DNA from: Urechis unicinctus
Lineage: Eukaryota > Annelida > Polychaeta > Xenopneusta > Urechidae
DNA length: 64,000 nt
Reading direction: 5' to 3'
NCBI GenBank assembly: GCA_034190875.2
Contig: CM067355.1
Coordinates: 30,711,458-30,775,457, forward strand
Shown: piece by piece, positions 22,901 to 34,081 of the stretch
How the letters are laid out: the number at the start of each line of letters is the position of its first letter
Position numbering within the stretch: position 1 is the first letter of the stretch
Notes under the pieces: generated by a model
What the model was told of the DNA's origin: nothing
Databases searched by the model: none
The model's input: the letters and a program-made list of their open reading frames with translations, nothing else
Made by a program: the position numbers and the translations under genes

Positions 22901-25121
22901 ATGGCAAGTCTACGTGGCTCAGCTCGGTTGTCATGGGACGCTAAAACTGTATTTTCTCTAGTCACACTAACTAGTGTACTATGCATACCCGTTTTTATAT
23001 GGGGCATAGAGAACAATGACATGCAAAGGCTGACTACAGCTGACAACACAACCAGGCAGGTATTGTTTTATAGGTCTGGTTCTTCAAAGAAAACATTAAT
23101 TATGTCAGGGCAGAAAAAAGGAAATCCCTCGTCTGGCCCAAGTCCTCGTGGATTTCAAAATGACATCACAAAGGCCGGTCACTCAGCACAGGGATACCAG
23201 GACGTAACAATGAAGTCGGATATTGATGCTCAAATAGACAATGCCATAGCGTTAAGTATTTATTGATTTACCAAGAAGGTGTTGTCCATTGCTAGTTACA
23301 AGGGCAAGCAAAAGGTTCTGGGCTCGCCATGTGACTTCCACTCGCCACCTCTGTTGGAGTTGTTTGCAGACACAACACAATATAACCACAGACCACTGTG
23401 TACCACTGTCACCATGAACTATTAAGCTGTGGTTTATCAGGGCGAGTTCTGGATCAGTCCTGAGATAAAGCCTTGCATCTAGCAAGGTGCGATGGACACC
23501 ATGGTCATATTCCTGGCACAACCCTAAACCCAGCATCGCTGCCTTGGACGGGGATTATACTACGAACGACACACTAACAACAGCGTTTAGGCCTTATATT
23601 CGTTTTTCTGATATCATCACACTATCTTTTACAGGTAATTCATGTATAGGTTATAAAGGCTCATCAACACGTGTGTGTCATAGGCCTTCTATCATCGTTG
23701 TGAGATGCAATGGGGAGTATATTGGCTGGTTAACGCCTCACGATTATGCTCGTCTAGATGTAAGGCTTTCCCGTAATACGAGGTTTTAGAGCCTACCCCA
23801 TCGCAGATCTCGAGTCAATATATAGGAGTGTCAGTTACGAAAACCATATGCATGATATTAAGCGATATATTCTTCTGGTGTGGGGATAAAATGACTTCTT
23901 TTACTGCAGTGTCTCGTGGAGATTGCGATGTTTACCCTACCTCTACATCGCTGGGGTATCTAAATGCGGCACCACTGATTTGGCAAAAACGCTCTCGGGA
24001 CATCCCCAGATTGTACCTCCTCTAATAAAGGAATCTGCCTACTGGAACAGAATTTGTTATGACGGTGAATATAAATCAATGCTTATTATCACATCCAATA
24101 CTATTAGTTGATAATGCGCTCTTTGGTGCATTGAACATGAATAATTCCCAGTTATATGTACAAATTATCTGACTTATCTATTTCAATTGTCATCGTTTAC
24201 AGCTCCAGGCTTTTTTGTTTTTATTAAAACCCCTAGCAGGTGGTGGTGTCAGTTAACTGTCATGGTGTGTTCCTCATTCTTTTCCTTTATATTTCCGATG
24301 AATACAGTTCCAAACTAGACATCATTTCGTGCTCTTGCCTTGTTTGTTTTCCTCAAAGAAAGGTGTCGTTAACTGTCAATGTGTCTTCCTCACTCTTTCC
24401 TTTGTTGTACCTATTAGTTGGCAAATAGTAATTTTGTCATTTGGAACTGAGCGTCTTACAACCATATGTTTAAGATACATCCTTGATAGCTGCGTATTGC
24501 ATCTTGATAACCGTGCGATTATTCGTTATCAAGCATAGTAAAGATCGTTCTGAACCTGGTAATGATGTTTGGGTTGCTATTGTTGCCAGATATTTGCCTG
24601 TGCTTCGTAATTGTCCTGTATATTTACCAGTGCATGATACTGTATTTATGAAACTCCAACGTCTGCTTCTCTGCTTTCAATCTTGACGGTATCATCCTTG
24701 ACCCTGTAGAGTCTACTTATCACATGGTGAAAACTGATGTCATATTGTACCTTGAAGATGAGCACTCTGAATGTTTAATGTATTTGACAAAGGGAAAATT
24801 CGTTCTGATTATATTTATGACAACATCAAAAAAACGAAACAGCACCGATAAATTACTGGTGAGTACTTTTATTTATTGGCTTCAAGAAATCTTTGATCTC
24901 ATCAATAAAGCTATCGCTCTTTGTGTTAGTTCTTAATATATATATATATGATTCATGTTGACAGGAGATTTTACACAAAACTATGTGTATGAGTTTATTG
25001 GATGGCGAAAAATGGCTTCAAATCAGGATGAAGCTGTTCTTAGTAAAATAGTGTCAGACATAATTCACTAACTAACAGCCAAAGCTAAGATCGTACTTAT
25101 TCTGCGTTATCCCACCACAAG
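22901..25121 (+). pseudogene. Broken sulfotransferase copy 2 (exons 1, part of 2, remnants of 3 and 4)
   Basis: Exon 1 (22901-23251) is almost identical to copy 1 and has the same donor change (GCG|TTAAGT). Exon 2 is represented only by its 3' part (23908-24064). This part is intact across the PAPS loop (FYIAGVSKCGTTDLAKTL would be the local frame, with LYIAGV actually encoded). Its 5' part and the end of intron 1 are deleted. An exon 3 remnant lies at about 24795-24855 (AAAACGAAACAGCACCGAT). Exon 4 (24965-25121) has exactly the parental length of 157 bp and good splice sites, but carries an in-frame TAA at 25069-25071. Exons 5-7 were not found. A pseudogene, though longer than copy 1. Confidence 0.82.
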
Positions 25122-26640
25122 GTTCAAAACATTTCAAAATCTTTGTCATCCATGTTGTAATTTGTTAATGTTATAAATGCATTATTGCATTTTATATTAA
25201 TATAGCTCGTAATTGAATATCTCTTGTGATTGAGGCACAACCATGTCCATATACAAGTCGTTATTCCACACGCAAATTATTCAGACCTTTGTTCCCTTTG
25301 ATCCGTATAAAAAAATTTACAAACCCTATCCCTTACATTTACCCGATTGTAACAACAAAAAACCCACAATTAATTTGAATTGACACTAATACCGGTTGTC
25401 TATTCTCCAAAATAATGGACATGGTTGGAAGAGTCTGAGCTTACTAATTCTCAGATGTTGCCCTTTGTCCACCTGGCGTCCCCCGTGGACCTATTGCTCA
25501 TTTTAACTCCAAACAGGTGACCAATGAAGGACAGCTTCTTAAAAAGTACAAAATGACTCACTACTCACTTCCTGCTCTATATATTTGTTGTACTACTTTT
25601 AAGAGATATTCAGTACATCGAAAAAGGTAATACAGAGATGAATTTTAATGACATGGTTAAGGTCGGCGGGTATACGCAAAATAAATGCTGGCTCACCTAT
25701 GTTTTATCGCCGGCTTCGACAAACTAAATGACAGCAACGCGTTTTGTGTCGAGCAATACGATATATATTGTTGAAATAGACAAAACGTATCACATTTAAT
25801 GCTATAATTAAAACATTGAACCTACGTGTAAGAAGAAATCAATAATGCTACAGAAACAGCATTGATATCTCTAACGATGTTTTGCAATAATTAAACGTAT
25901 TTTGTACCAGATAGGAGTTTACGAGTTGTACATGACGAGGTCGTATGTATATATAAGGCAAAACAGATTGTTTAACCTCGCACTCGCCTGGGCAATGAAT
26001 CCTAATGCAATGAGAACATTGAGATATATCATTACCATGTAAGTCAAGTCTTGCTTTGACCGAAACAATGACGTGTCGTTCGTTCTCGTACTGCTTCATA
26101 CATTACTACAAAGCATCAATAGTTTTGTACATTCAATGGTTGATTCAAGTTAAGTATACAACTACAAATAACAAAGATGTCGTCCGTTGGATGTATAAGC
26201 AGGATCCAACATAAAGTTGGTCCACATGGAAAGTCGCCCTGTCCACAGGATATTTAATGCCACGAGGGGCGTTGCTTATACGTTTTGCACAAATTATTTC
26301 CATGCCGTCCAACCATCCAGTAGACTGGTAGAGGGGCTACTGCCATAAACTACGCCTCCTAAATGCGTCTCGATATAGAACATTTTTAAATGTTTAATCC
26401 TAGTTTTAGTGAAGATCTACGGTGTGACAGGTGGCGTCATCTATCGAATGATGTGCCTCTCTGATTTTGGATCTTATAGATGGATGGTATTAAGTACAAC
26501 AAAGACAAGCAGACCTTCATGATGAGCGCAGCTGGCCCCATGATCACACACACACACACACCGCATTGCCGTTGGCGAGCTATCTAATGCTACCAGACAA
26601 GAACATCATCACCTCAGTCATATATTAGCATGGCTAGGTC
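25122..26640. other. Non-coding stretch
   Basis: No recognisable gene. The 83-residue minus-strand frame at 25848-26099 has no domain I can name. A short (CA)n tract lies at 26547-26562. Confidence 0.4.
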
Positions 26641-26659
26641 ACAAAGTGCCATTCATCGC

Positions 26660-27200
26660 TGTATCTTGGAGGGGAGCCAACAACATTGCTGTATCTAGAC
26701 GTTGTACCTTCATCATTTCATTGTGAAGTTGTACCATCATCATTTTATTTTGATGCTGTACCATCATTGTTCCATTGTGATGTTGTACCATCATTATGTT
26801 ATTGTGATGTTGTTCCATCAATACTTGTTGTGCTGCTAGGTCATCATTACTTAGTTGTTTTGTTTCATTATTTAATGTTGTTTTTGTTCTATTGTCACTG
26901 TTTTGCGTGGGTAGTCCATCATGGCTGTATTGTAGTGATGTTCAATCACACCTGTATTGTGGAAGTTTTCCATCATCGTTGTTTTGTAGTAGGGTTCCAT
27001 TATCGCTGTTTTAGTGGTGTTCCATCATCCCTGTATTGTAGTGATATTCCATCTTCATGTATTGTAGAGATGTTCCGTCATCATTGCTTTGTAGTGGCAT
27101 TCCATCGTCGCTGTATTGTAGTGGCATTCCATCGTCGCTGTATTGTAGTGGTATTCCATCGTCGCTGTATTGTAGTGATGTTGTAGCGTTGTTCTAAGGT
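26660..27200. repeat. 27-bp minisatellite (CCATC(G/A)TCGCTGTATTGTAGT type)
   Basis: Tandem imperfect units of about 27 bp: clean at 27080-27170 (three near-identical units with CATTCCATCGTCGCTGTATT) and degenerate towards 26690 (TTGTACCATCATCATTTTAT variants). Period divisible by three keeps frames open on both strands, giving a 166-residue plus frame that is not judged to be a gene. Confidence 0.88.
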
Positions 27201-27754
27201 CATTAAATACTGGTGCATGATGAATCAGGATAGATATATCTCCCACCTCTATCATCTAGGCACCACAGACATCCAACACCCCAACCACTCTCAACCCCTA
27301 AAAGGGACACATATATTCGTATACAGTCATATTAACATACATATATACCTAACTCTGAATTATAATAGAAGCAAACACACTCATAGGATAGAAGAAGCGG
27401 ATCTCATTTTACTTATATTCTTTGTTGTATCACATCATCATATTTGAATTTGTCAAACTCGCGGTTTGATTTTAAAAATTTTACCATATAGAAAACGATA
27501 AGACCTATGGGTCCCTGAATGTGAGTCTGTATAAACGGCTTATTCGGCATGGCGAGAGGTTCATCATGGTTGAATATTATCGTATTTTTCCGTCTTCAGT
27601 AATTGTATATCACTTTTACAGTCTACTGAGTACTAAGTGGTAACTAATTCGAATTGAAATCTAAACCAATGGTGATGTGCGATGTATTATCCCTAGCGAG
27701 AGTTCCTCAGCAGAATGAGTAAAGTATGTGGTAGCTTTGTCAGGCAACAGCTTA

Positions 27755-27845
27755 TATCAGGAGGAGTGCAGGTACAACGTCTGATATCAGGAGGAGGGTA
27801 GGTACGACAGCTGATATCAGGAGTTGGGTAGGTACAACAAGACAA
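27755..27845. repeat. Short 30-bp tandem repeat
   Basis: Three units of about 30 bp containing CTGATATCAGGAG followed by a GGGTAGGTAC-like segment, each with a GATATC palindrome. Confidence 0.8.
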
Positions 27846-28911
27846 CAATGTGGAGAAAGTCAAGCAACACTTGAGCGACCCAGTAGGCATTCGACGATTA
27901 AAATGACCCCGTATAAATACATGTGGGTTGGATGTCTTAATACTTGAGTGTCAATGTCTTTTAATAGACCACCATCGCTTTAATGAAGATAAGATAAGTC
28001 AATTGAAAGCTCGCTTTATTAACACTATATAACTTAGTATATTTAATGTTTTCACATACCACAGCCCCACGTCGTTTTTATTTAAAACAACATTGATTCT
28101 TACACTTGATTTATCATCAACATTCAAAGTGAAAAATCAAGAAAGTATTTTAATTTATACCAAACACTGTTAGCAGTTTATACAGCGGTGCAATGGACTG
28201 CATAATTGTCCTTTAGCCTTCTGACAGAATGAAAGCTGTGTTAAATTATCTGTACATTTATATATAAATGTATAGATCATTTCTATGCATTTCTATCTTT
28301 ATTCATAGAAGTATATATATCTATATGTAAATGAATATATGTATATATATATATACGCACATATATATGCATATATATATACATACATACATATACATAC
28401 ACACATAAATGTATATTAACATTCATATATATATACATTCATATAAATATTCCTCATCATTTGTAGATCTAATATGACCAGTTTCTGGTCACCTGACTTC
28501 CATTTTCATTAAATTCAGCGATGATTAGCGCCATTTGCGCCTCATCTCATGAACAGCAAACTGAACATCTGTAACACATTATCCATCACGTTCCAGTACA
28601 ATATACAAAGCACCCTTTACACTACGAACTACTTAACAAGCCATTTCTTTTGAAGGCTCCCTTAAAACACAGTACAAAATAAAGCCTTATTCTGCAAATC
28701 TGACACCACTTGTGAATCTATGAATCTCTGCCAAAACACACCACTTATTAATCAACTATTACTGCGACGCTTCCATAACTGACCTCCCTTTCCATAACCT
28801 CAACTAGTTATAACTGAACTATTAATCCACAGCCTTAACGCACCATAACTAACCCTCACCCACCTGAGAGTACAGAGGTTCATCACACTGGCCACTGGTT
28901 ATTGCAGCAAC
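27846..28911. other. Non-coding stretch downstream of the BTB-kelch gene
   Basis: Contains an AT/CATA-rich simple-sequence block at about 28255-28450 and no recognisable gene. The last part probably includes the 3'UTR of the minus-strand gene ending at 28912, but no polyadenylation signal is assigned with confidence. Confidence 0.4.
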
Positions 28912-30873
28912 CTACACCTTGACAACCCCCGAGTGGAGAGCCACACATCCCGGGGAGGCACTCTTCAATTCTTTCCACAGAGCTTTGTTCTTCAGATCTT
29001 TATACTTAACGTCGTCAGTGAGCGCCACTAAAGCCCTCTCTGACTCGTATAACACAAGGTATTTACCATGAGCCATGATATTCACTCCTACAGGCGTGCA
29101 AGGCAACATCTCTTTCTCCCTTAATTCATTGTAAGCATTTTCGCCCGTCAACGGAAACATGCAGACATAGTTGTTGGAGTTTCGACCCTCTTTGAAAATG
29201 AATCCTGTATCGCCCACGACCGTCATGCATCGAACGGAAATCGCTTTTACATTGATATTGGACATTGCTTTCTTCTCTTGAATAGAGTATCGAACAAGAT
29301 TGAAGGTTTTGTCTTCCTGTGTCACCAGTACGATGTTGCCATTGTTGTCAGTGCAGGCATGCTGGACATTTGCGGCGTAGCTCACAAGTGACCAGTCACC
29401 CTCGCCAAATGACAGTACTTCTATGGCAGACACATCCTTGTCATCCTTTTGTCCTCCCATCACATAAAGGTCACGACCATTGGCCAGCATCTGATGTCCT
29501 TCCCTGGCGTAGTTTAGGTCTGACAGCCTCTTCCACGTCTTGTCAGACAGACAATACTTCCATACTTCATTGAAGGCCGCCCCAAGGCCGGAGAAAAAGA
29601 GCTCATTATGGTGCATGCAAGACGCAAATATCCCGTGAGCTCTACTCGGGAGGCTGGTAAGTTCTCTAGAATCTAGGTTTAGATTCACAGATATTGGTGC
29701 ATAATGTAACCTGGTATGATCCATCACGTTAGTGCTAATGGGGGATGACGCAGCGACTATTTCTACAGGAACTGGACCAACAACAGAGGAACGAGGAGGC
29801 AAGCATAATGAAGAAACGGATGTTACAGGGACGCTGTGGACAAATAAAGACCTGGTTGTTGCAGTGACCTGGCCAAATGAAAAACCGGATTGTTGAGGGA
29901 CCCTCTGGGCAACTGAAGATACGAGTTTTTCAGAGACGCTCTGGCGTTTGATGTCAGCCCTATTTTTGGTTATCAATGCGACTTTTGGATTCATCACGCT
30001 AATAAAGCACAAAACATCTGCGCATTCCTCATCTGGTGAGGAGATCTGTTCAAGCCGCAACAACGCTGCTATTTCAGGATCGTCTTGTAAAAAGTTAGAA
30101 CAATACAGAAGATGCTTCAGAAAATACTGATCCATTGCAAATAAGGGCAGCTGGTGTAGTATCGATTTCACCTGCTGTAAACGGGTCGTTGAATTACGTG
30201 ATCCCCAGAAAACAGCGGCTGATAAGCACTCCTCTGATTGGCTGACAATTAGGTCAGGATGGGTCAAATACTGTGCGACAAGTTCACCCGGCAGATTCAG
30301 AAAATCGTCGTCGAATTTGAACTTGTCAAAAAGCTGAAGAGCCTTTGTGAAGCATGGTTCAATATATTTGTGCGAGTGCAATTTTGTAGCGTAATTCCAC
30401 AACTTGAAGCAGTTTTCCTCTGTTGTTTTGACATGGTGTGATATGGTTTGCATGCATGCCTTCTGTAGGTTACTGAGCCCCAGGTAGATGGCCGCATCCA
30501 CTACTGACCATATCTGGTCCGTTGTAACTTCTACTGACCCCAAATACACGAATTTAACACAAACATCAAACATGGTCGCGTCAATATCTATGGATAAGTC
30601 ATCACTGCTTTTCTGTATTTTTGGCATCAGTAGCTCTCTCAAGAAAACGGACTCCGTGGCGAAGATAAACTTGTGGACTTTGAACACTGTACCACCACAG
30701 TTGATTGTAGCATCGCTTGTCTCCTCTTGATCCATGAGGTAACCACACCATTTGTCACCTGCAGCATCACCGATAGTTAGAAGCTCACTGGGCCGAGAAG
30801 GAACAGTTTCTTCCTCCTCCACTAGTGTAGCTGTGAATTCGCGGACAGAATCCGAATCTTCCGTTGCAAGCAT
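28912..30873 (-). CDS. BTB-BACK-kelch protein
   Basis: Single-exon gene of 653 residues. I chose the ATG at 30873 (MLATEDSDSV) because the related copy at 34082 starts at the equivalent place; the open frame continues 52 codons upstream, partly through a minisatellite. BTB domain at about 40-147 (DATINCGGTVFKVHKFIFA, then FDVCVKFVYLGSVEV), BACK domain at about 150-262 (CFKLWNYATKLHSHKYIEPC, LFAMDQYFLKHLL). A Ser/Val-rich linker (about 300-395) has weak internal repetition, and a degenerate kelch region runs from about 400 to 640 (LYVMGGQKDD is the clearest kelch word). Such proteins usually act as CUL3 ubiquitin-ligase substrate adaptors; target unknown. No stop or frameshift, so probably functional. 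Four broken relatives lie in this window, so the family has been expanding here. Gypsy and LINE remnants lie just upstream. Confidence 0.88.
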   Translation of the reverse strand: MLATEDSDSVREFTATLVEEEETVPSRPSELLTIGDAAGDKWCGYLMDQEETSDATINCGGTVFKVHKFIFATESVFLRELLMPKIQKSSDDLSIDIDATMFDVCVKFVYLGSVEVTTDQIWSVVDAAIYLGLSNLQKACMQTISHHVKTTEENCFKLWNYATKLHSHKYIEPCFTKALQLFDKFKFDDDFLNLPGELVAQYLTHPDLIVSQSEECLSAAVFWGSRNSTTRLQQVKSILHQLPLFAMDQYFLKHLLYCSNFLQDDPEIAALLRLEQISSPDEECADVLCFISVMNPKVALITKNRADIKRQSVSEKLVSSVAQRVPQQSGFSFGQVTATTRSLFVHSVPVTSVSSLCLPPRSSVVGPVPVEIVAASSPISTNVMDHTRLHYAPISVNLNLDSRELTSLPSRAHGIFASCMHHNELFFSGLGAAFNEVWKYCLSDKTWKRLSDLNYAREGHQMLANGRDLYVMGGQKDDKDVSAIEVLSFGEGDWSLVSYAANVQHACTDNNGNIVLVTQEDKTFNLVRYSIQEKKAMSNINVKAISVRCMTVVGDTGFIFKEGRNSNNYVCMFPLTGENAYNELREKEMLPCTPVGVNIMAHGKYLVLYESERALVALTDDVKYKDLKNKALWKELKSASPGCVALHSGVVKV

Positions 30874-30965
30874 TCTGAAATATTTAGATAATACGGTTAT
30901 ATACAACGTGTGTTGAAACACTGACATCGTACCGATAATATACAAAAGTGGGATATAATACGGAC

Positions 30966-31140
30966 GATAGACAACAATGATAGTCAGTGGTGATAGACAA
31001 CAATGATAGTCAGTGGTGATAGACAACAATGATAGTCAGTGGTGATAGACAGTACAGAAAACTAGTTGTAGCAGTGGTGCACAGCAGTGGTGCACAGCAG
31101 TGATAAACAGTAGTGGTATACGATGTGATGATACGCATCA
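30966..31140. repeat. 26-bp minisatellite upstream of the BTB-kelch gene
   Basis: Three clean 26-bp units start at 30966, 30992 and 31018 (GATAGACAACAATGATAGTC core), followed by degenerate GTGGT(G/A)CACAGCAGTG units to about 31140. Related TAGACA/CAGTGGTACAC sequence is found beside the BTB copies at 34082 and 37540. Confidence 0.88.
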
Positions 31141-31249
31141 GTGGTATACAGTAGATGCAGTAGTCATGCAGTTCACAATACGTTATGACTCAGTGCTAAT
31201 AGGGGAATACAATGCACTTTTTGTTATGGAGATATTCAAACCACTAGAC

Positions 31250-32825
31250 CGCAGGCAGTGTCGCTGAAACACGGCGAATGTGGGAATTGTCGACCAAAGC
31301 AATGAACTTTATTTCCAAGAAGTTTGTATTCACCGAGGAAGGTGAGGGTGAAGCTAACAATTGGAATAGAGTTCTAGGTAGATTCAAGGAATATTGTGAG
31401 CCAAAAGAATGAGTGTAATGAGAGGCACAAATTCAGGAACGAGATTAGAAGGAAGGGACAGCTACTGTCCAGTAGGTGAATGTTTCAGGTATAGTTATTG
31501 ATTTATGTCAGTATGAGTGCACTGCATGCGAATGTAGACATCAAATTAAGAAGATGTTGAGAAATATATTAATATTTGTTGTTATGGAAGTTAGAGTGAA
31601 GGAGCGCCTGTTTCGTGAAGCTAACCTGACCCGTTCAGGGGCAAAGGGTCGAGTCAAGCACCAGTGCAGCATGCAAAACAATTTCAGTATCAGAAAAGCA
31701 GAGACAAATGTGAGTACTTTTGCACAAGTCATTCCAAATTTGAATGTCCACCATATGGCTAGCAATGCAGCATGTGGCGGCGAAAAGACATCCTGGGGTT
31801 GTATGCAAAGGTGAAAATGGAAGCTTGAGAAAGAGAGTATACCAGATGAAACAAGTCAAGGCCGCTGAGAAAGATATGGGTATAATGACTGCATGTCAAC
31901 TGCCACAACAAGTATAGTGTTTATAGGTGGCACCGAGGTTGACTTAAAAAAATACACGCGTGCAATGTAACTTAAAACCAGTTACATTGTTCCACGATGT
32001 AAAAGCAAAGACGGTGCTGAGAGTCAAAAACACGGTGTTGTGTTTTTTTGAAAAACGAAATCACTCTCACAGGAAATAACCATGTGTTGTGTCACTCCTA
32101 AAGGCTAAATAGGACACTTAACATTCAATGTCACCGACCACACGGACACAGCAACATTTGAGCAGCAAGCCAGTGAGCTGATGGATTTGTTTAAAAGGGT
32201 TGATATCGTTTTTCGCAACCAGGAACTACACTGGAAGTGAATATTCCGATGTGTTCAGGGGATGCGGACAGCATAAGCAGCAATACAGCATTCGTTTAAA
32301 GCCAAAAGCAACAGCATCTATCCAACATCAAAGAAAACTCCCATATTTAATTATATCTATTCTATAATATTGCTGATCACCACAAAAGCATAAACGCCGG
32401 ACATGGTGCGTCAGAGGAAATTTTGAGTGATAATATGACTTCGATAGCATGGAATTCAGAGCATTTGCTCATACATTGTGAATTAAGGTCACATCGACAA
32501 GCCCAGGTTTTGCCCAATCCAATGGACAGGCAGAACGCTTGGTGCAATTGTGAGACGAATGCTTAAGAAAGCCTATGAGACTGGCCGTGTGGTCGATAAC
32601 TGACCGAATACCCCAATCATTAGACTTCAATAATCACCCTCACAGCTCTTAACGAGGAGGCTTCTGAGAGCAAAACTCGCAATCAATGATTCCATGCTGC
32701 AGTCAAAATAAGTGCAAGCACACAAGCAGTTAGAGGAGAGGCAGGTCATTCAAGAGAAGTACAAAGTTCTCGGGATGATCAGACGGACGTTCACTAGCCG
32801 CACTGATGGAGTTTTTATAAAACTT
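31250..32825 (+). mobile_element. Decayed Ty3/gypsy retrotransposon (gag to integrase pieces)
   Basis: Translated fragments follow the gypsy order. Gag-like RFKEYCEPKE is near 31385-31410, with KERLFREANLT near 31597-31630, a stretch typical of gypsy gag before the zinc knuckle. Cysteine-containing sequence near 31710-31800 resembles a decayed CCHC region in another frame. Integrase core remnants near 32440-32560 include a SDN word and, across frameshifts, the equivalent of SSPGFAQSNGQAERL; NTP-type integrase sequence follows to about 32720. Protease and reverse transcriptase are missing, frames are broken throughout, and no LTRs are seen. It is a different, more decayed gypsy lineage than the integrase fragments at 15.4 and 20.4 kb. 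Confidence 0.65.
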
Positions 32826-33300
32826 TAAGGGCACTTTTTTACCCCATGTAGAATATGCAATGCAAGCGTGGTCACAATTCCTTCAACGTGACATAGGTAT
32901 ATTATAAGGAGTTCAAAGGCGCGCTGCTGAGCTGAGCTCATAGCCAGTTTGTCTGAGTTAGGTAACCAACGAAGATTGCGCTTGTAAGAACTGACAACTC
33001 TTTAACAAAAGGCGTCTCCCTTGGAGACATCATAGAGGTATGCATAATGTTCAATTGATAAGATAACATTAGTGCTAACATTTTTCCCATTAACGCAGTG
33101 CTGAAAAAAATAAAACTCAAACTAAGAGATATTAATAAACCTTGACTATGGATTGGAAAGAATTAAAACGAAATAGCTTTTCGAATCGCGTTGTGAGTCA
33201 ATGGAATAGTTTACCAGCCTAGATAGTCTAACTGAACTCTTCAAAACCCCCCAAAAAAACGGATATGGATTTCAAGGCCACAGTTTTAGGTAATGATTTA
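32826..33300 (+). mobile_element. LINE reverse-transcriptase C-terminal relic
   Basis: Frames near 32830-32960 read like the end of a non-LTR reverse transcriptase (LPHVEYAMQAWSQFLQRDIG, then GVQRRAAEL, where active elements have a VQRRATK-type word). Later pieces read LGDIIEVCIMFN near 33025-33055 and, across a frame change, FSNRVVSQWNSLPA near 33178-33220 before the frame closes. This series is characteristic of the 3' end of RTE/CR1/Jockey-like ORF2. Stops and frameshifts make it dead; only the 3' end is present, as usual for 5'-truncated LINE copies. Confidence 0.7.
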
Positions 33301-33604
33301 ACTAGTTAGTAACACAACTTTGATGACCACTGACAGGTCACCTATGAATCTAACGGTCTTTGTGCCACCTTTCACTATAAGGTTTTGGGTGGCCATTATC
33401 GTAAATCAATGACAGTGTGATGCATGCATTAAGAGTATTGTCCTCAGACAAGAATCACAAGACGTCAATAAGAGATTAAGAGATGTATTTTCTGTGTAAA
33501 AGGGGGATGTTGTAGTCATACAGTTCACAATACCATATGACGTTTTAATTGGAGCCACCAAGTTCTGACAGCAAGTATAAAAGGCACTTCCTGTGCATGT
33601 GCAC

Positions 33605-33835
33605 GTGTTAGGCTATTTAAGTAGTGATAGACAACGGTGGTACAAAATGGTGATAGACAGCAGTGACATATAGCAGCATAGGACAGCGGTGGTACACCGT
33701 AATGGTACACATAGGTGATAGACATCAGGGGTACACAGTGACGATAGACAGCAATGGTACACAATAGTGATAGACAGGGATACACAGTGCTGATAGCCAA
33801 ATTTGTACACAGTGGTTATAGACAATAATTATATT
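33605..33835. repeat. Degenerate TAGACA/CAGTGGTACAC minisatellite
   Basis: Imperfect units of about 24-27 bp (GATAGACAGCAGTG, GGTGGTACACCGT, GATAGACAGGGATACACAG). Related to the arrays at 30966 and 38690. It lies about 250 bp upstream of the BTB pseudogene at 34082, on that gene's 5' side. A short TTTCGTTCG/TTTCGTTTC tract follows at 33836-33862. Confidence 0.8.
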
Positions 33836-34081
33836 GTTCGTTTCGTTCGTTTCGTTTCGTTTCTAGTGACGAGCTTCAGTGTTTCGTTTTCGGTAAGCTC
33901 ATGGGTTTCGTTTCTTGAAAAGGACAAGTTTGCTTGCTCCATATGCCAAACAGATCGCTATATCTAGACGGTCACGTGCGATGTGTAGCACTTTGAAACG
34001 GAGCAACCAGAAGCAAAAGACAATCAGTGTGCTGCGCTCTCACTTTGAGGATCGACCGAGTTTCCGCATACAATTTTAGCA

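Larger units (their letters stand above)
14603..24175. repeat. Tandem segmental duplication (two copies, each about 4.6-4.8 kb)
   Basis: 14603-19390 and 19600-24175 are near-identical through most of their length, starting at GACGGTTAAAA and ending near CCCAGTTATAT(T/G)TACAAAT. Order in each copy: antisense BTB-kelch fragment, gypsy integrase fragment, non-coding block with repeated GCATAGCA(A/C)CATGAGTTTGC words, cytosine-rich CACCAACA minisatellite, a short ATAT tract, and sulfotransferase exon 1 through part of exon 2. Copy 1 has lost about 480 bp of integrase sequence (after 15800). Copy 2 has lost about 580 bp covering the end of intron 1 and the 5' half of exon 2 (junction near 23906), and it has a shorter minisatellite. 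The two lesions are reciprocal, so neither copy is simply the parent of the other. Confidence 0.88.

Noticed and set aside
25848-26099. 83-codon minus-strand ORF with several Cys/His residues
   Set aside because: The Cys/His spacing (CSHC, HC) looks faintly like a zinc finger, but no known pattern fits and there is no supporting context.
26686-27186. 166-codon plus-strand ORF
   Set aside because: Lies on a 27-bp minisatellite; residues are V/P/S/H-rich repeats of the DNA unit, with degenerate edges.
30874-31029. 52-codon N-terminal extension of the BTB-kelch frame
   Set aside because: It partly translates a 26-bp minisatellite, and the paralogous copy at 34082 starts at the position equivalent to the internal ATG at 30873.
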